Shown: in pieces, positions 40,314 through 49,377 of the stretch | How the letters are laid out: every line of letters starts with the position of its first letter | How positions within the stretch are numbered: the stretch's first letter is position 1 | Program-made: the position numbers and the translations under genes | The notes under the pieces: model-generated | Database searches by the model: none | What the model was told of the DNA's origin: nothing | What the model saw: the letters and a program-made list of their open reading frames with translations, nothing else | From: Ustilago trichophora | Lineage: Eukaryota; Basidiomycota; Ustilaginomycetes; Ustilaginales; Ustilaginaceae | Length of the DNA stretch: 64,000 nt | NCBI GenBank assembly: GCA_900323505.1 | Contig: OOIN01000012.1 | Coordinates: forward strand, 496,001-560,000 | Direction: 5' to 3'

Positions 40314-40432
40314 CATCTGCGGCCATAGAACCTTGAAAGTACCGCATCCCGTCCGATCTGCGAAGTTAAGCAAGGTATCGCCTAGTCAGTACTGCGGTGG
40401 GGGACCACGCGGGAATCCTAGGTGCTGCAGTT
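40314..40432 (+). rRNA. 5S ribosomal RNA
   Basis: About 119 nt with the universal 5S core: ATCTGCGGCCATAG at the 5' end, CGCATCCCGTCCGATCTGCG, AAGTTAAGCAAGGTA, then GGTGGGGGACCACGCGGG and the 3' stem strand GGTGCTGCAGTT. The two ends pair imperfectly to form helix I. The internal A-box and C-box region of a TFIIIA/Pol III promoter is included. It is a single dispersed copy outside rDNA, as is common in fungi. End positions are good to about 2 bases. Confidence 0.95.
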
Positions 40433-40434
40433 CG

Positions 40435-40460
40435 TTTTTTTCTTTTCTTTTCTTTTTTTT
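40435..40460 (+). terminator. Pol III T-rich terminator of the 5S gene
   Basis: Runs of seven and eight T interspersed with C directly after the 5S 3' end, the expected RNA polymerase III stop. Confidence 0.75.
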
Positions 40461-40638
40461 CAAAAATCTCTTCCTTGTGAATCCCTTTCTCCTTTTTCTG
40501 TAAATGATGTCTGGTGTAAGGCAATGTTTCTAGCATCACACACCAGCATTCGGCGTCGTAAGCAAGCAACCCAGATTAGTTGACAAGATGAAAAGATAAT
40601 GATATACAAAAGACGGACGGGTATCTGGATGAAAAATT

Positions 40639-42249
40639 TCAGTGATGCTGCTTTTTCTTCTTCTTTTTCTTCCTCTCTTTTGCGTCTGCGTCATCATCGT
40701 CGTCCCATTTCGATTTCTTGGGCTTGGGCTTGGGCGTGGAGATCTCCTCTTTCACTTCTGACAGTCGGGAAGGGCTACCAACTTCTGTCGCTGGCAGATT
40801 GCCAGTGTCTGCTTCGATAGCGGGTTGGATTGGTGATGATGGTGTAGAGGCGAGAAGGTTTGCTGGAACTGCAGCTGAGGTTGCGACGGCCAGTGGAGGG
40901 CTGTTTGCCTCTGACGTGGGGTCAAGCTGTGGTGCGGATCCAACATTGGCTTGCGGCGGGGTGTCTTGCTGTGGATTTTCGACCGCTTCGACGGTGGCAG
41001 AAGATAATGTTGGACTGCCCACCGAACGCGAGCGATCGTTGAAAGGCTCCACGGCAGCCGGTTGTGGAACCCTAACAACATCGCTGCTTTTCTGCTCTTG
41101 CCCCTGCTCCTCTTCGTCCTCGTCTTCGGCATCGTTGGTGTCAGGTATGCCATCCCATCCACCGACGTCGGCGAAGATGTCGTCTTCTTCCTCCTCGCTG
41201 TCCTCTGCTGGTGCCGATGGAGATGGATTCGCTCCTAGAGGTGGCGAAGGAACGACGGTGGGCCTTGCTTCTTTGATGTCGTCTGCGACAGTTGTCGGAT
41301 GCGAAACTTTCGCAGGCTGCGGCCTGGGTTTGGCTGTTGATTCAGACTCACCCTGCTTCGTAGGTGATGAAGGAAACTTTTCGTTCTGAAGTCGGATTTT
41401 CGCTTCGCCAGCCGAAGTAGCTGCCTTGCTTAAAGCTTGACCATTCAAAGAGCCATTTTGCTCCTGAGCAGCTGGCACTTGTTCGGTGGGACGTGCTTCG
41501 ATTTCATCGACTGAGGCGACGTGCTTCTTTTTCTTGCGCATGCGTTTGCCGTTGACCCATTTATATTCAGCACTGTCTTCTTGTGCTGGTCCGCCGATGG
41601 GTTTGAATCCGATCGGGCGAAAGCTGGATTTTGCAGCCTGGTCTAGGCTTGTAGAGGAGGAAGTTTTGCCTTCTCTTCGCCTCTTGATCGCCTCCATGAT
41701 GTCTTCTTTGCTCCTCTTGTCAGCCGTTACATTTCCTTCAGCGCCATCATCTCCACTGCTGCCAATCTTAGACTCCTGATACGCAGACTCCAAGTCCCTT
41801 TCCTCCCCATCAGCCCCAACCCCATCGCCATTCTCCTTGGCTATCTTGGCCTTGTTCTGCGCCAGTAGTGCCCAGTCTAGACCCTTGACCAGCACCGAAT
41901 ACTTGGCATCTCCTCCAACACTACTGATCTGATCGCGTAATGTTTGTCTCTCCTCCTCTGTCTCTGCGGCTGCTATACGCTCCTCAAAGTCGGCATATAG
42001 CGCTTCGACATCGCGGAATTCCGAGTTGCGCTTGCCCGATCGTCGGGCAGCTGCGCGGTCGACATAGTCACTGTTGGATTTGGGCCTGCGTGCAGCTAGT
42101 TGAAGGTCCGATGGCTTAAGTGAGGTCGAGGCGGGGTTAGAGCGTTTGTGCGCTTTGCCGAATGATCGATTGCTGTTGCTGCTGCTACTGCTGGGGCCAG
42201 AGACCGGGGACGAGGTCGAGACTAGGGCTCGGAATGCGTCTTGATCCAT
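40639..42249 (-). CDS. RED/IK-type protein (RED_N domain), spliceosome-associated
   Basis: 536 residues from the ATG at 42249 (MDQDAFRALVSTSS). The frame is open to 42357, but the upstream part has leader-like sequence. The recognisable part is the N-terminal 130 residues. YVDRAAARRSGKRNSEFRDVEALYADFEER is followed by GGDAKYSVLVKGLDWALLAQNKAKI, which resembles the RED (IK) N-terminal domain containing the conserved 'GG..xH/Y..LVKGLDFALL' block. In animals and fission yeast, RED pairs with Smu1 in spliceosome activation; that role is inferred here. The middle has a KWVNGKRMRKKKKH segment and long S/P/A/E-rich stretches. The protein ends in KPKPKKSKWDDDDDAD and a lysine run. Divergent with the pyridoxal kinase gene. 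Confidence 0.75.
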   Translation of the reverse strand: MDQDAFRALVSTSSPVSGPSSSSSNSNRSFGKAHKRSNPASTSLKPSDLQLAARRPKSNSDYVDRAAARRSGKRNSEFRDVEALYADFEERIAAAETEEERQTLRDQISSVGGDAKYSVLVKGLDWALLAQNKAKIAKENGDGVGADGEERDLESAYQESKIGSSGDDGAEGNVTADKRSKEDIMEAIKRRREGKTSSSTSLDQAAKSSFRPIGFKPIGGPAQEDSAEYKWVNGKRMRKKKKHVASVDEIEARPTEQVPAAQEQNGSLNGQALSKAATSAGEAKIRLQNEKFPSSPTKQGESESTAKPRPQPAKVSHPTTVADDIKEARPTVVPSPPLGANPSPSAPAEDSEEEEDDIFADVGGWDGIPDTNDAEDEDEEEQGQEQKSSDVVRVPQPAAVEPFNDRSRSVGSPTLSSATVEAVENPQQDTPPQANVGSAPQLDPTSEANSPPLAVATSAAVPANLLASTPSSPIQPAIEADTGNLPATEVGSPSRLSEVKEEISTPKPKPKKSKWDDDDDADAKERKKKKKKKQHH

Positions 42250-42667
42250 CGTGGCGACCCGTGGGAGAGGAGGCAAGATGGTGTTGGTGTAGGAAGGTGC
42301 GAGTAGGTGCGGAGGCGGACAAACTGACAAAAAGCCTCCACCTGAGTCAGATAGCATTCACGAGTCTGTGCGACTTTTTTGAAAACCTTTTTTTAATTTT
42401 ATTTTGGAAGCTTTAACGAGAAAGAGCTGTCGCATGACTTTGACTTGACTTTGACCGCTGCTGACTCGGTCAATTGTTCGGCAGGCACTCGCAGACACTC
42501 TGAAGGAATGCTTAAAGCTCGGATAAGAAACAAACTTCTTCTGTAGATCTCGTTCTACCCTCTGTCCATCTTCAACCACACTGTTGCTTTTGCTCGTTCT
42601 ACCATCGCCATCCGCTTGACCTTCATCTCATTTTGCACTGTACATTCGGAACAGCAGCACATTCACG
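42250..42667. promoter_or_regulatory. divergent promoter region, RED-like / pyridoxal kinase
   Basis: 418 bases, A/T-rich around 42370-42410. No ORF of note. A weak CACTGTACA lies at about 42636-42644, 25 bases before the kinase ATG. Confidence 0.5.
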
Positions 42668-43774
42668 ATGGCAGCCAATGTCCCGGACCCATCCCGGATC
42701 CTCAGCATCCAATCTCACGTCGTATCAGGCTATGTCGGCAATCGATCTGCCACCTTCCCACTCCAACTTCTCGGCTGGGATGTCGATGTGACTAACACGG
42801 TACAATTCAGCAATCACACCGGATATGGACGCTGGGGAGGTCTCCGCTTCGATGCCGAGCACCTCCAAGACATCTTTAGCGGTCTCGAGAAGAACGGCTT
42901 GCTACGATACTCTCGCATGCTCACAGGATACATGCCCAGCGCAGCGGTGGTCAAGACGGTGCTGGAGCTGGTGAAGAAGCTTCGATCTCGCTCTGGTGGA
43001 GAAGAAGGAGGGTTGATCTACCTCTTGGATCCAGTCATGGGAGATATGGGAAGGGGAATGTATGTTGCGCCTGAGGTTCTACCTATCTACAGGGAGATGC
43101 TGCAGTTTTCGACCATCATCACGCCGAACCAGTTCGAGGCGCAAGCCCTGACAGGGATTGACATCACTGATTTGCCTTCGTTGAAAAAGGTCCTTTGGAC
43201 GCTGCACACCCAGCATAAAGTACCCCATGTCATCATTACATCGGTGGAACTGCCCGACGAGGATCTGGAGAAGATTGGCGCCCACAGAAGTTTGCCAGAT
43301 GGCCGCCTGGCGATGCTTCAAGTCGGCTCGTCGTGCGAAATCACCCTCGACTCCAAGGGGGAGAGACAAGAACCAAGTCTGAGCGTGGAGGAGCTCGAGA
43401 TCTGGTCCATTCAGTTTCCGGAAGTCCAAGGATACTTTTCGGGAGTGGGAGACATGTTCGCTGCTCTCACATTAGGACGATTTCACCCAGAGGCAGAGGA
43501 GTCAGCACGGAGCAACGGAGTGGGCAAAAAGCCACTTACTCCCATCGCAAAAGCGAGCGAGTTGGCGATTGCCAGTCTGCAGGGTATCCTCAGCAATACT
43601 TGTAAAGTCATCGACGAGCTCGAAAAGGAGCTTCCCCCACCAGGAGCAGAAGCAAAGGACGAGGCTCAGGAGAAGGTGGATAGGATGAGAAGAAGAGAGC
43701 TCAGAGTGGTACAGAGTAAGAGGGAGATTGAAACACCGACGATTGTTTACTGCGCGAAGTGGATCAGCGGTTGA
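42668..43774 (+). CDS. pyridoxal kinase
   Basis: Phosphorylates pyridoxal, pyridoxine and pyridoxamine with ATP in the vitamin B6 salvage pathway. 368 residues from the ATG at 42668. The start region RILSIQSHVVSGYVGNRSATFPLQLLGWDVD is the standard pyridoxal-kinase opening. NTVQFSNHTGYGRWGG, LTGYMPSAAVV, YLLDPVMGDMGRGMYV and ITPNQFEAQALTGI follow. The ribokinase-fold catalytic turn GVGDMFAALTLGRF carries the base Asp. An insert around 290-345 (rich in E and K) precedes the C-terminal helix. Yeast relatives are Bud16 and Bud17; which one this corresponds to is not determined. Confidence 0.95.
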   Translation: MAANVPDPSRILSIQSHVVSGYVGNRSATFPLQLLGWDVDVTNTVQFSNHTGYGRWGGLRFDAEHLQDIFSGLEKNGLLRYSRMLTGYMPSAAVVKTVLELVKKLRSRSGGEEGGLIYLLDPVMGDMGRGMYVAPEVLPIYREMLQFSTIITPNQFEAQALTGIDITDLPSLKKVLWTLHTQHKVPHVIITSVELPDEDLEKIGAHRSLPDGRLAMLQVGSSCEITLDSKGERQEPSLSVEELEIWSIQFPEVQGYFSGVGDMFAALTLGRFHPEAEESARSNGVGKKPLTPIAKASELAIASLQGILSNTCKVIDELEKELPPPGAEAKDEAQEKVDRMRRRELRVVQSKREIETPTIVYCAKWISG

Positions 43775-44135
43775 TTGTGGGGGCCGTGCTTTGTGTATCT
43801 TTTGCAGCGTTTTGGTTAGATCATAGACTTCACTTTCGACGATCCATTTGACCTCTCTAGCCTGCGTGTATGTGTCGTACAGCGTCCATGATTGTTGTAC
43901 AGAGTCGACAGTTTTAGTGTGGTTGCGAGACGCGAGACGCTTTTCTCTCAACCTCATGACATGCCAGTGGTCAGCACGATGCCTATGTGAAGAAACGTGG
44001 GTCGAGAAAGGCAGCGTGTCTGAGCCCTGTGTGCAAAGTAGGAATGCATTGCTCATGCGCCCGGTTCAGAGCGCACGATCAGGATGATATGTCTACAAGT
44101 ACGAGTATCAGATAGTTTGCTAGCAGGCTCTCCAT
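43775..44135. other. convergent 3' flank, pyridoxal kinase / MIC19
   Basis: 361 bases with two GTACAG half-motifs near 43878 and 43897. No gene seen. Confidence 0.5.
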
Positions 44136-44789
44136 CTAGCTGAAGCTAGCGATGAACTGCTTCTCCGCATTGGCCACGGCCTTCTTGAACTCCTCTGCCT
44201 CCTTCCAGCAGTCGAGCGTCCTTTCCGGTTGTGACTTGTAGCACTTCACCAGAGCCTCCTGGGCCTCTTTGACGCCAGCATAATTGGAAACGTCCTTCTG
44301 CTTGTTGTACTTGTCGATCTTGGATCTGAGCTGGTCAAGCTCCTGACGCAGGACGTTGGAGTTCTTGCCCTCGGATTGGCCCTTGTACTTGGACTCCCTG
44401 GCGAGGTTCTCCTTCTCGATGGCCCTTTCGATCTCGGCACGGACGTCGGCTTCTTCTTTGCGGAGACGGTCAAGTTCGGACTTGATCTTCTGCTGGATCG
44501 AGGTGTCCAATGTTGCTTGGCGGGAGGCGTCGGGGCCGTCGACTTTGTCCAGAGAGGTCTTGTCGAGTTGGTTTAGGAGGGAACGGCCGAACTGTATAGA
44601 TCACGAGAGCAGGTGAGAGATGAGTCGAGGTTCAGGTTCAGCTGCACAGCAGAGACATTTGCAGATGCCCCGCGCTGTCTGGATAGAAACTTGCTGCCGT
44701 GTACTTACCTGGAGATGATTTGCCTGCTTGTCCTCGGCAGGTGGTGCTGTCGACGCAGCCGCATTCTGTTTGGAAGCTGCCGCACCCAT
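44136..44789 (-). CDS. MIC19: MICOS subunit Mic19 (CHCHD3/DUF1690 family), 2 exons
   Basis: A cristae-junction protein of the mitochondrial MICOS complex. Exons on the minus strand are 44789-44709 and 44591-44136 (intron 117 nt, GTAAGT...TACAG, phase 0), giving 178 residues. The N-terminus MGAAASKQNAA carries the Gly-2 myristoylation context seen in Mic19. Exon 2 opens FGRSLLNQLDKTSLD and then forms a long charged coiled coil (IKSELDRLRKEEADVRAEIE...). The C-terminus has two cysteines in CYKSQPERTLDC followed by WKEAEEFKKAV, matching the single Cys pair of fungal Mic19 rather than a full twin-CX9C. The start is set by the short first exon, which only makes sense after splicing. Confidence 0.9.
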
Positions 44790-45396
44790 ATCTGCGTTTT
44801 CTCTATGTAAGACGATGAGTGATGTGTTTCGGGGTACTTATGCGTGTTCAAAAGATCGCAAAGATGTGCAGAAGTGATGCGATCAGGTGAGAATGCCGTT
44901 GATGGAGAGATGCGAGGTGACAACGATGACTTGCGAAGTGGAGCAAAGTGAGCGAGATTGGATTGTGCGGTCTGATTCGGAAGAATTCCCAAATTGGCCC
45001 ATCGGCAGCAGCAGTAGCACAGCGCTTTCTCACCGCCGTCAATGGAGAAATCACGTGGTGAATGCCAGATCGGGTTTCGATTCAGAAAATCGGGACGCAA
45101 TTTGCTCGAAAATAGGAGAGAGGGCGCGACGCGATCCTGCAGACCAACACATCCCGCTTGCTTCTGTATTTTGTTTCTTTGTTGATGATGGCCATCATTA
45201 CCGACTTCAAGCATCTTCTTCTTTTTGCATCATTCGCCTGCGGCTCTGTCACGTAAATCAACGCTCACGGCAGCTCCACTTTTTCCTCCTCTTGAGGCCA
45301 TTCGCAGCATCATCATAATACGAAGTCGTGTCGCTGCTCGCCCTCCACTTTCTCTGCGCCGCCTAAGAGCCGTGACGCCAGAAGGCGGTCAACACC
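44790..45396. promoter_or_regulatory. divergent promoter region, MIC19 / CHL4-like
   Basis: About 600 bases with no supported gene. The ORFs on both strands overlap heavily and lack domain signals. Confidence 0.5.
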
Positions 45397-47136
45397 ATGA
45401 TCTCCCAACCCTCATCTTCGCGCACCAAACTCGCCTCGCACGCAGACTACGAACCTGTTCCACATTCTATCAGCCTCCGCCGCCTCCTCTCCCGTCTCGA
45501 CAAGCTGGAACTCACCTCACTCGTCACGCGATGGCTCGACAGCGCCAGTCCATCCTACATCCCACCCATGCTTTCTCGGCGTCAACCACGACCCGGTGAT
45601 GATGACCTTGCATCAAATATGATGCTGTACCACGCCATTCTCGATCTGAACGAGGAGCGACGTTGTCGGTCGATGGATGAGCTGCGCCTACTATGGACAG
45701 GGCCAATGGCAGATCCGAAAGTGCCCAAAGCGAGAGCAGTGGATCGAATCGTCGACGTCGATTGGCCCGAAGGGTTAAGCTATGCGATGGTTGCAGAGCT
45801 CGATCTATTCTACATGCACGCAAGACGGCTTTCAAAGACATGGTCAACGGTCAAGCTCGAGTACGATGATGATGTACATGCGGCCGGTCGCGGATGGGAG
45901 AGACTCAGCGAGACGCAGATTCGTTCGCGCTTGGGAAATGAGCTGGGACACTATTTCGAACATCACATCTACCTCCATCCTCGCTCAAATGATGGAGGTG
46001 GTGATGACGGGAAGGATGCCTTTGCTCAAGCATGGACAGATGGATTCTCGTATTTCCGCATCGTGTTGGCTCCAATACCCAGCGATGTCTGCAGTACAGG
46101 CCTGCACATCCTGCATCTCCCACAAACACCATTCCTCCTCGTATCTGGTAGCCTTGGACGCGGCACAGAGAACAGGGAAATGGCGCTCAGCGCCTTCGCA
46201 TCCGCAGCTGGCGCGTCCACCGTCAACTATGCCAAGCCCTCCGCTGGTTCCGCTGCTGCGAAGAAGCTGCTAGCAGAGCTCAACGACGCGGGCGAAGACG
46301 CATCCGGAAATCGTAGGACTCTGGGAGAACTGCGGGGCAAAGACCCTATCGCGCTTAGAGAGATTCTTCTGCACGAGTCAGGGCGACTTTCTTCGACCTC
46401 AGAATTGAGTGCGGCGCCTGTAGGCGTGGCTGGCGGAGGTAAAGCCAGACAAATGCGACGTTCCAAAGGTGGCAGTGGTGAGGGAGCAGAAGATGGACCC
46501 CTGATCGCGCCTCTCAAACGACGACGAGAAGAAGATCTGAGCGCGTATGGCATCCGACCTCCCACTCCGCCTGCCTCTGGATCCGAGTGGGACACCATCT
46601 CCCTCTCCTCCGCTTCCACCTCTGCCAAACCTTCAATACGGCGGCAATCGCTCACACCTACCTCTCAAGCACCACACGAGACGCAACAACACGCACGGGA
46701 AGCCTTGACTATGCGCATGGAATCGCAACGGGAAGCCAACGAGCTGTTTGGCCCGAATGAGTCGAGCGCCGATGGCCTGCTGCCACGCGTGGAGCGAATT
46801 GAGTACGAACTGCAATTACCGTTCCCCGCGATGCAGCGATACAATACGCGCAGTTTGGTGAACATGGATGCGTACAATGAAGATCCTGACAAACAGAAGA
46901 TCAAGTTGAGACTGGAAGGCACTCATGTCCTGGCAGGACTGAGAAAATTGGTCGCTGCGGGCATGGATAGGCGCACAAAAAGGTTGGATGCCGGTGAGGA
47001 GGGGGAGGGTGAAGAGGAGGCGGATGGCAAAGGGGTCAAGTTGGATGGCTTGCCAGGCTGGCTGACCGAAGTTAGGGGTACAAGGGTCGTGGTCAAGCCT
47101 CCGGCAGAGGGTGATGATAGCAGTAGGGACATGTAA
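45397..47136 (+). CDS. CHL4: kinetochore protein Chl4/Mis15 (CENP-N family)
   Basis: A probable inner-kinetochore CCAN component that recognises CENP-A nucleosomes. 579 residues from the ATG at 45397. The N-terminal half carries SLRRLLSRLDKLELTSLVTRWLDS, then the family block VDWPEGLSYAMVAELDLFYMHARRLSKTWSTVKL. YFEHHIYLHPR and a short barrel-like part (FSYFRIVLAP, LHILHLPQTPFLLVSGSLG) follow. A low-complexity middle separates this from the conserved C-terminus, IKLRLEGTHVLAGLRKLVAAG and LPGWLTEVRG, which fits the closing strand-helix of Chl4/CENP-N proteins. Identity is a family judgement from these blocks. The neighbour ArgJ lies in tandem 450 bases downstream. Confidence 0.8.
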   Translation: MISQPSSSRTKLASHADYEPVPHSISLRRLLSRLDKLELTSLVTRWLDSASPSYIPPMLSRRQPRPGDDDLASNMMLYHAILDLNEERRCRSMDELRLLWTGPMADPKVPKARAVDRIVDVDWPEGLSYAMVAELDLFYMHARRLSKTWSTVKLEYDDDVHAAGRGWERLSETQIRSRLGNELGHYFEHHIYLHPRSNDGGGDDGKDAFAQAWTDGFSYFRIVLAPIPSDVCSTGLHILHLPQTPFLLVSGSLGRGTENREMALSAFASAAGASTVNYAKPSAGSAAAKKLLAELNDAGEDASGNRRTLGELRGKDPIALREILLHESGRLSSTSELSAAPVGVAGGGKARQMRRSKGGSGEGAEDGPLIAPLKRRREEDLSAYGIRPPTPPASGSEWDTISLSSASTSAKPSIRRQSLTPTSQAPHETQQHAREALTMRMESQREANELFGPNESSADGLLPRVERIEYELQLPFPAMQRYNTRSLVNMDAYNEDPDKQKIKLRLEGTHVLAGLRKLVAAGMDRRTKRLDAGEEGEGEEEADGKGVKLDGLPGWLTEVRGTRVVVKPPAEGDDSSRDM

Positions 47137-47587
47137 GGACCCGGTTCTGGCTTTGTTGCTTCTTTCCACCTGAATGTCTTTTTTGGCTACAAATATACCA
47201 CACACTTGGACGCAGGCTGATTCCTCAATAACATGTCCGTGCGTGTGTCAGTAGTCTAGTCTCTGAATTCTTGTATGAATGCCCGATGCGTCGATAGTGC
47301 TAGAAGTAGTGTTGAAGGGCTGAGGGTTGACATTTAGAGCGAGGATGCAACTTTGGAAGACCCTGAAGTTACGCGAGCTGCACTATCTTTTCTCTTGACT
47401 CGAGGCTCGAAAATGACTCCACTTTTTTTGAAAGTGTACTGTACAGACAGTGGTCGCCGAGGCTCGGAAAGGAAACATAAAGCTGCTTAATTCTTCCTGT
47501 GAGTTCGGGCCATGTCGATAACATATCAACCTATCTTCCCCACCTCATCCCCCTCCATTCATACGCTGGTACAGCAAGCTCTTCGAT
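47137..47587 (+). promoter_or_regulatory. ArgJ promoter region with motif copies
   Basis: 451 bases between two plus-strand genes. TGACTC cores lie at 47396-47401 and 47414-47419, resembling Gcn4/Cpc1 general-amino-acid-control half sites. GTGTACTGTACAGAC (47433-47447) is a copy of the recurring palindrome about 145 bases before the ArgJ ATG. Confidence 0.4.
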
Positions 47588-49111
47588 ATGATCTCTTCGC
47601 TGCTATCTCGATCGAGTCTAGCTCGAAATGCAGCTCGTCGCAGCTTCACCACGTCTGCTGCCACCTTGGACGCTTCTGCAAAGCTCAACAAACCGGCCCG
47701 TTTCGCACAGCCCATTTCGGCCTCGGACATTCCCAAAGGTTTCGTCGTATCTTCCACCTATGCTGGGATCAAAGCTGCGATCTCTCCCAAGCCTGATGGA
47801 AATCAGAACCCCTCGCCTGCTTCTGTTTCGACCAACGCCAACCCCAAGCCAGACTTGGCACTCATCGTCTCGACCGTCCCCGCTGCGGCTGCGGGAACTT
47901 TTACCCGCAACGTGTTCAAAGCGGCCCCCGTCGTCATCTCTAACCAGGTGCTCGTGGATGGAGCGAAGCGCGAGGAAGGGGCTCGAGTACAGAGCGTATT
48001 GGTAAACAGTGGATGTGCAAATGCTGTCACTGGTACTCAAGGGATGGCTGATGCAGAGGCATGCGTTCAGATGGTCAAGAAGAATCTTGCCCCTCACCCA
48101 GGACTGAAGCAGTCCAGTGAGGGTAGGGAGACATTGTTACTCTCGACCGGTGTTATTGGTGTTCCCTTGCCTATGGGTGCCATCAAGAAGTGCATCCCGC
48201 ATCTTTCCAACGGCATGATCCTTCGATCCGATCCAGAGTCATGGCGTGAAACTGCTCGCGCCTTTATGACTACAGACACTTTCCCCAAGCTCCGTGCCAA
48301 AACCTTCAAACTTGGCGGGAAAGACGTAAGGATGATCGGGATCGACAAAGGCGCAGGAATGATTCACCCATCGATGACGGGTCCTACCGTTCCGTCTTCG
48401 TTCAACTCGGGTCAGTTGCACGCGACGATGCTCGGATTGATCGCCACGGACGCAGCAGTCCAACCGAAGGCACTTCAAACCGCTCTCAACCGAGCCGTAT
48501 CTCGCTCGTTCAACTGTATCTCTGTCGACGGAGATATGAGCACCAACGATACCATCATCCTTCTTGCCAACGGCCAGTCTTCCCCAACCAAAGCTAACGA
48601 GATCGACGAGTCAAGCCCGGACTTTGAGCCGTTCGTTGCCGAACTCACCACTTTCTGTCAGGATCTATCCAAGCTCATCGTACGCGATGGTGAGGGAGCC
48701 GAGAAGTTTGTCGAGATTACATGTACAAATGCTCCCTCGTACACAGTCGCACACGGTCTTCTGTCCCGATTGGTCACCAGCATGCTCTTCAAGTGCGCCA
48801 TTCACGGAGAAGATGCCAACTGGGGTAGGATCTTGGCCAGTGTAGGAGGTGCTGATCCAACACTGACGCCGGATGTGGATCCAAGCAAGGTCTCGGTCCG
48901 CTTTGACGACCCCACAGGAGAGTTGGCCGGTATCACGGTGTTGAAGGATGGAAACCCAGTCAAGGTGGATGAAAAGCAGATTGGTCAGCTACTGAAGAAG
49001 GAGGATATCAAGATTGTGATTGATCTCAAGAATGGTAAGGAGGACTGCACTTATTGGACTTGCGATCTGAGCCGCGAGTATATCGAAATCAATGCCGATT
49101 ACCGTTCGTAG
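47588..49111 (+). CDS. ARG7: mitochondrial bifunctional ornithine acetyltransferase / N-acetylglutamate synthase (ArgJ, yeast Arg7)
   Basis: Transfers the acetyl group from N-acetylornithine to glutamate in the mitochondrial arginine pathway. 507 residues from the ATG at 47588. The N-terminus [24 protein letters not shown] is Arg/Ser-rich without acidic residues and fits a mitochondrial presequence. Family blocks are [43 protein letters not shown] and [12 protein letters not shown]. The precursor is self-cleaved before the nucleophilic threonine; here this is the Ala-Thr pair in [15 protein letters not shown] (about A279-T280). The C-terminal chain holds [18 protein letters not shown] and [16 protein letters not shown]. 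Intact by eye. Two TGACTC cores upstream suggest amino-acid starvation control. Confidence 0.96.
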   Translation: MISSLLSRSSLARNAARRSFTTSAATLDASAKLNKPARFAQPISASDIPKGFVVSSTYAGIKAAISPKPDGNQNPSPASVSTNANPKPDLALIVSTVPAAAAGTFTRNVFKAAPVVISNQVLVDGAKREEGARVQSVLVNSGCANAVTGTQGMADAEACVQMVKKNLAPHPGLKQSSEGRETLLLSTGVIGVPLPMGAIKKCIPHLSNGMILRSDPESWRETARAFMTTDTFPKLRAKTFKLGGKDVRMIGIDKGAGMIHPSMTGPTVPSSFNSGQLHATMLGLIATDAAVQPKALQTALNRAVSRSFNCISVDGDMSTNDTIILLANGQSSPTKANEIDESSPDFEPFVAELTTFCQDLSKLIVRDGEGAEKFVEITCTNAPSYTVAHGLLSRLVTSMLFKCAIHGEDANWGRILASVGGADPTLTPDVDPSKVSVRFDDPTGELAGITVLKDGNPVKVDEKQIGQLLKKEDIKIVIDLKNGKEDCTYWTCDLSREYIEINADYRS

Positions 49112-49377
49112 ATTGACCCCCACCAGCTTCATGTTTCGAGGCTTCGCACTGTCACTGTTCTGTAATACAATGCCGTTTCGCACAGACTTTCCTTTCGCCA
49201 TAAACGATTTCGCATCTCATGAAGGCGCTGCTCAAGTCGCAAAGATACGGCTCTCAGTCCAAACGAATCAGTCACAGAAGGACAAAGTTTAGACAGATAT
49301 AAAATTGAGCCCCGACCATAAACTAAGAAAGCTAACCAGAACCACAAAAAGACATGCTATCCTGCTATATGCTGCTG

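Larger units (their letters stand above)
40139..40638. other. convergent intergenic region hosting a 5S rRNA gene
   Basis: 500 bases between the 3' ends of the copper-fist and RED-like genes. The only feature recognised is the 5S rRNA gene with its T-rich downstream tract. Confidence 0.7.
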
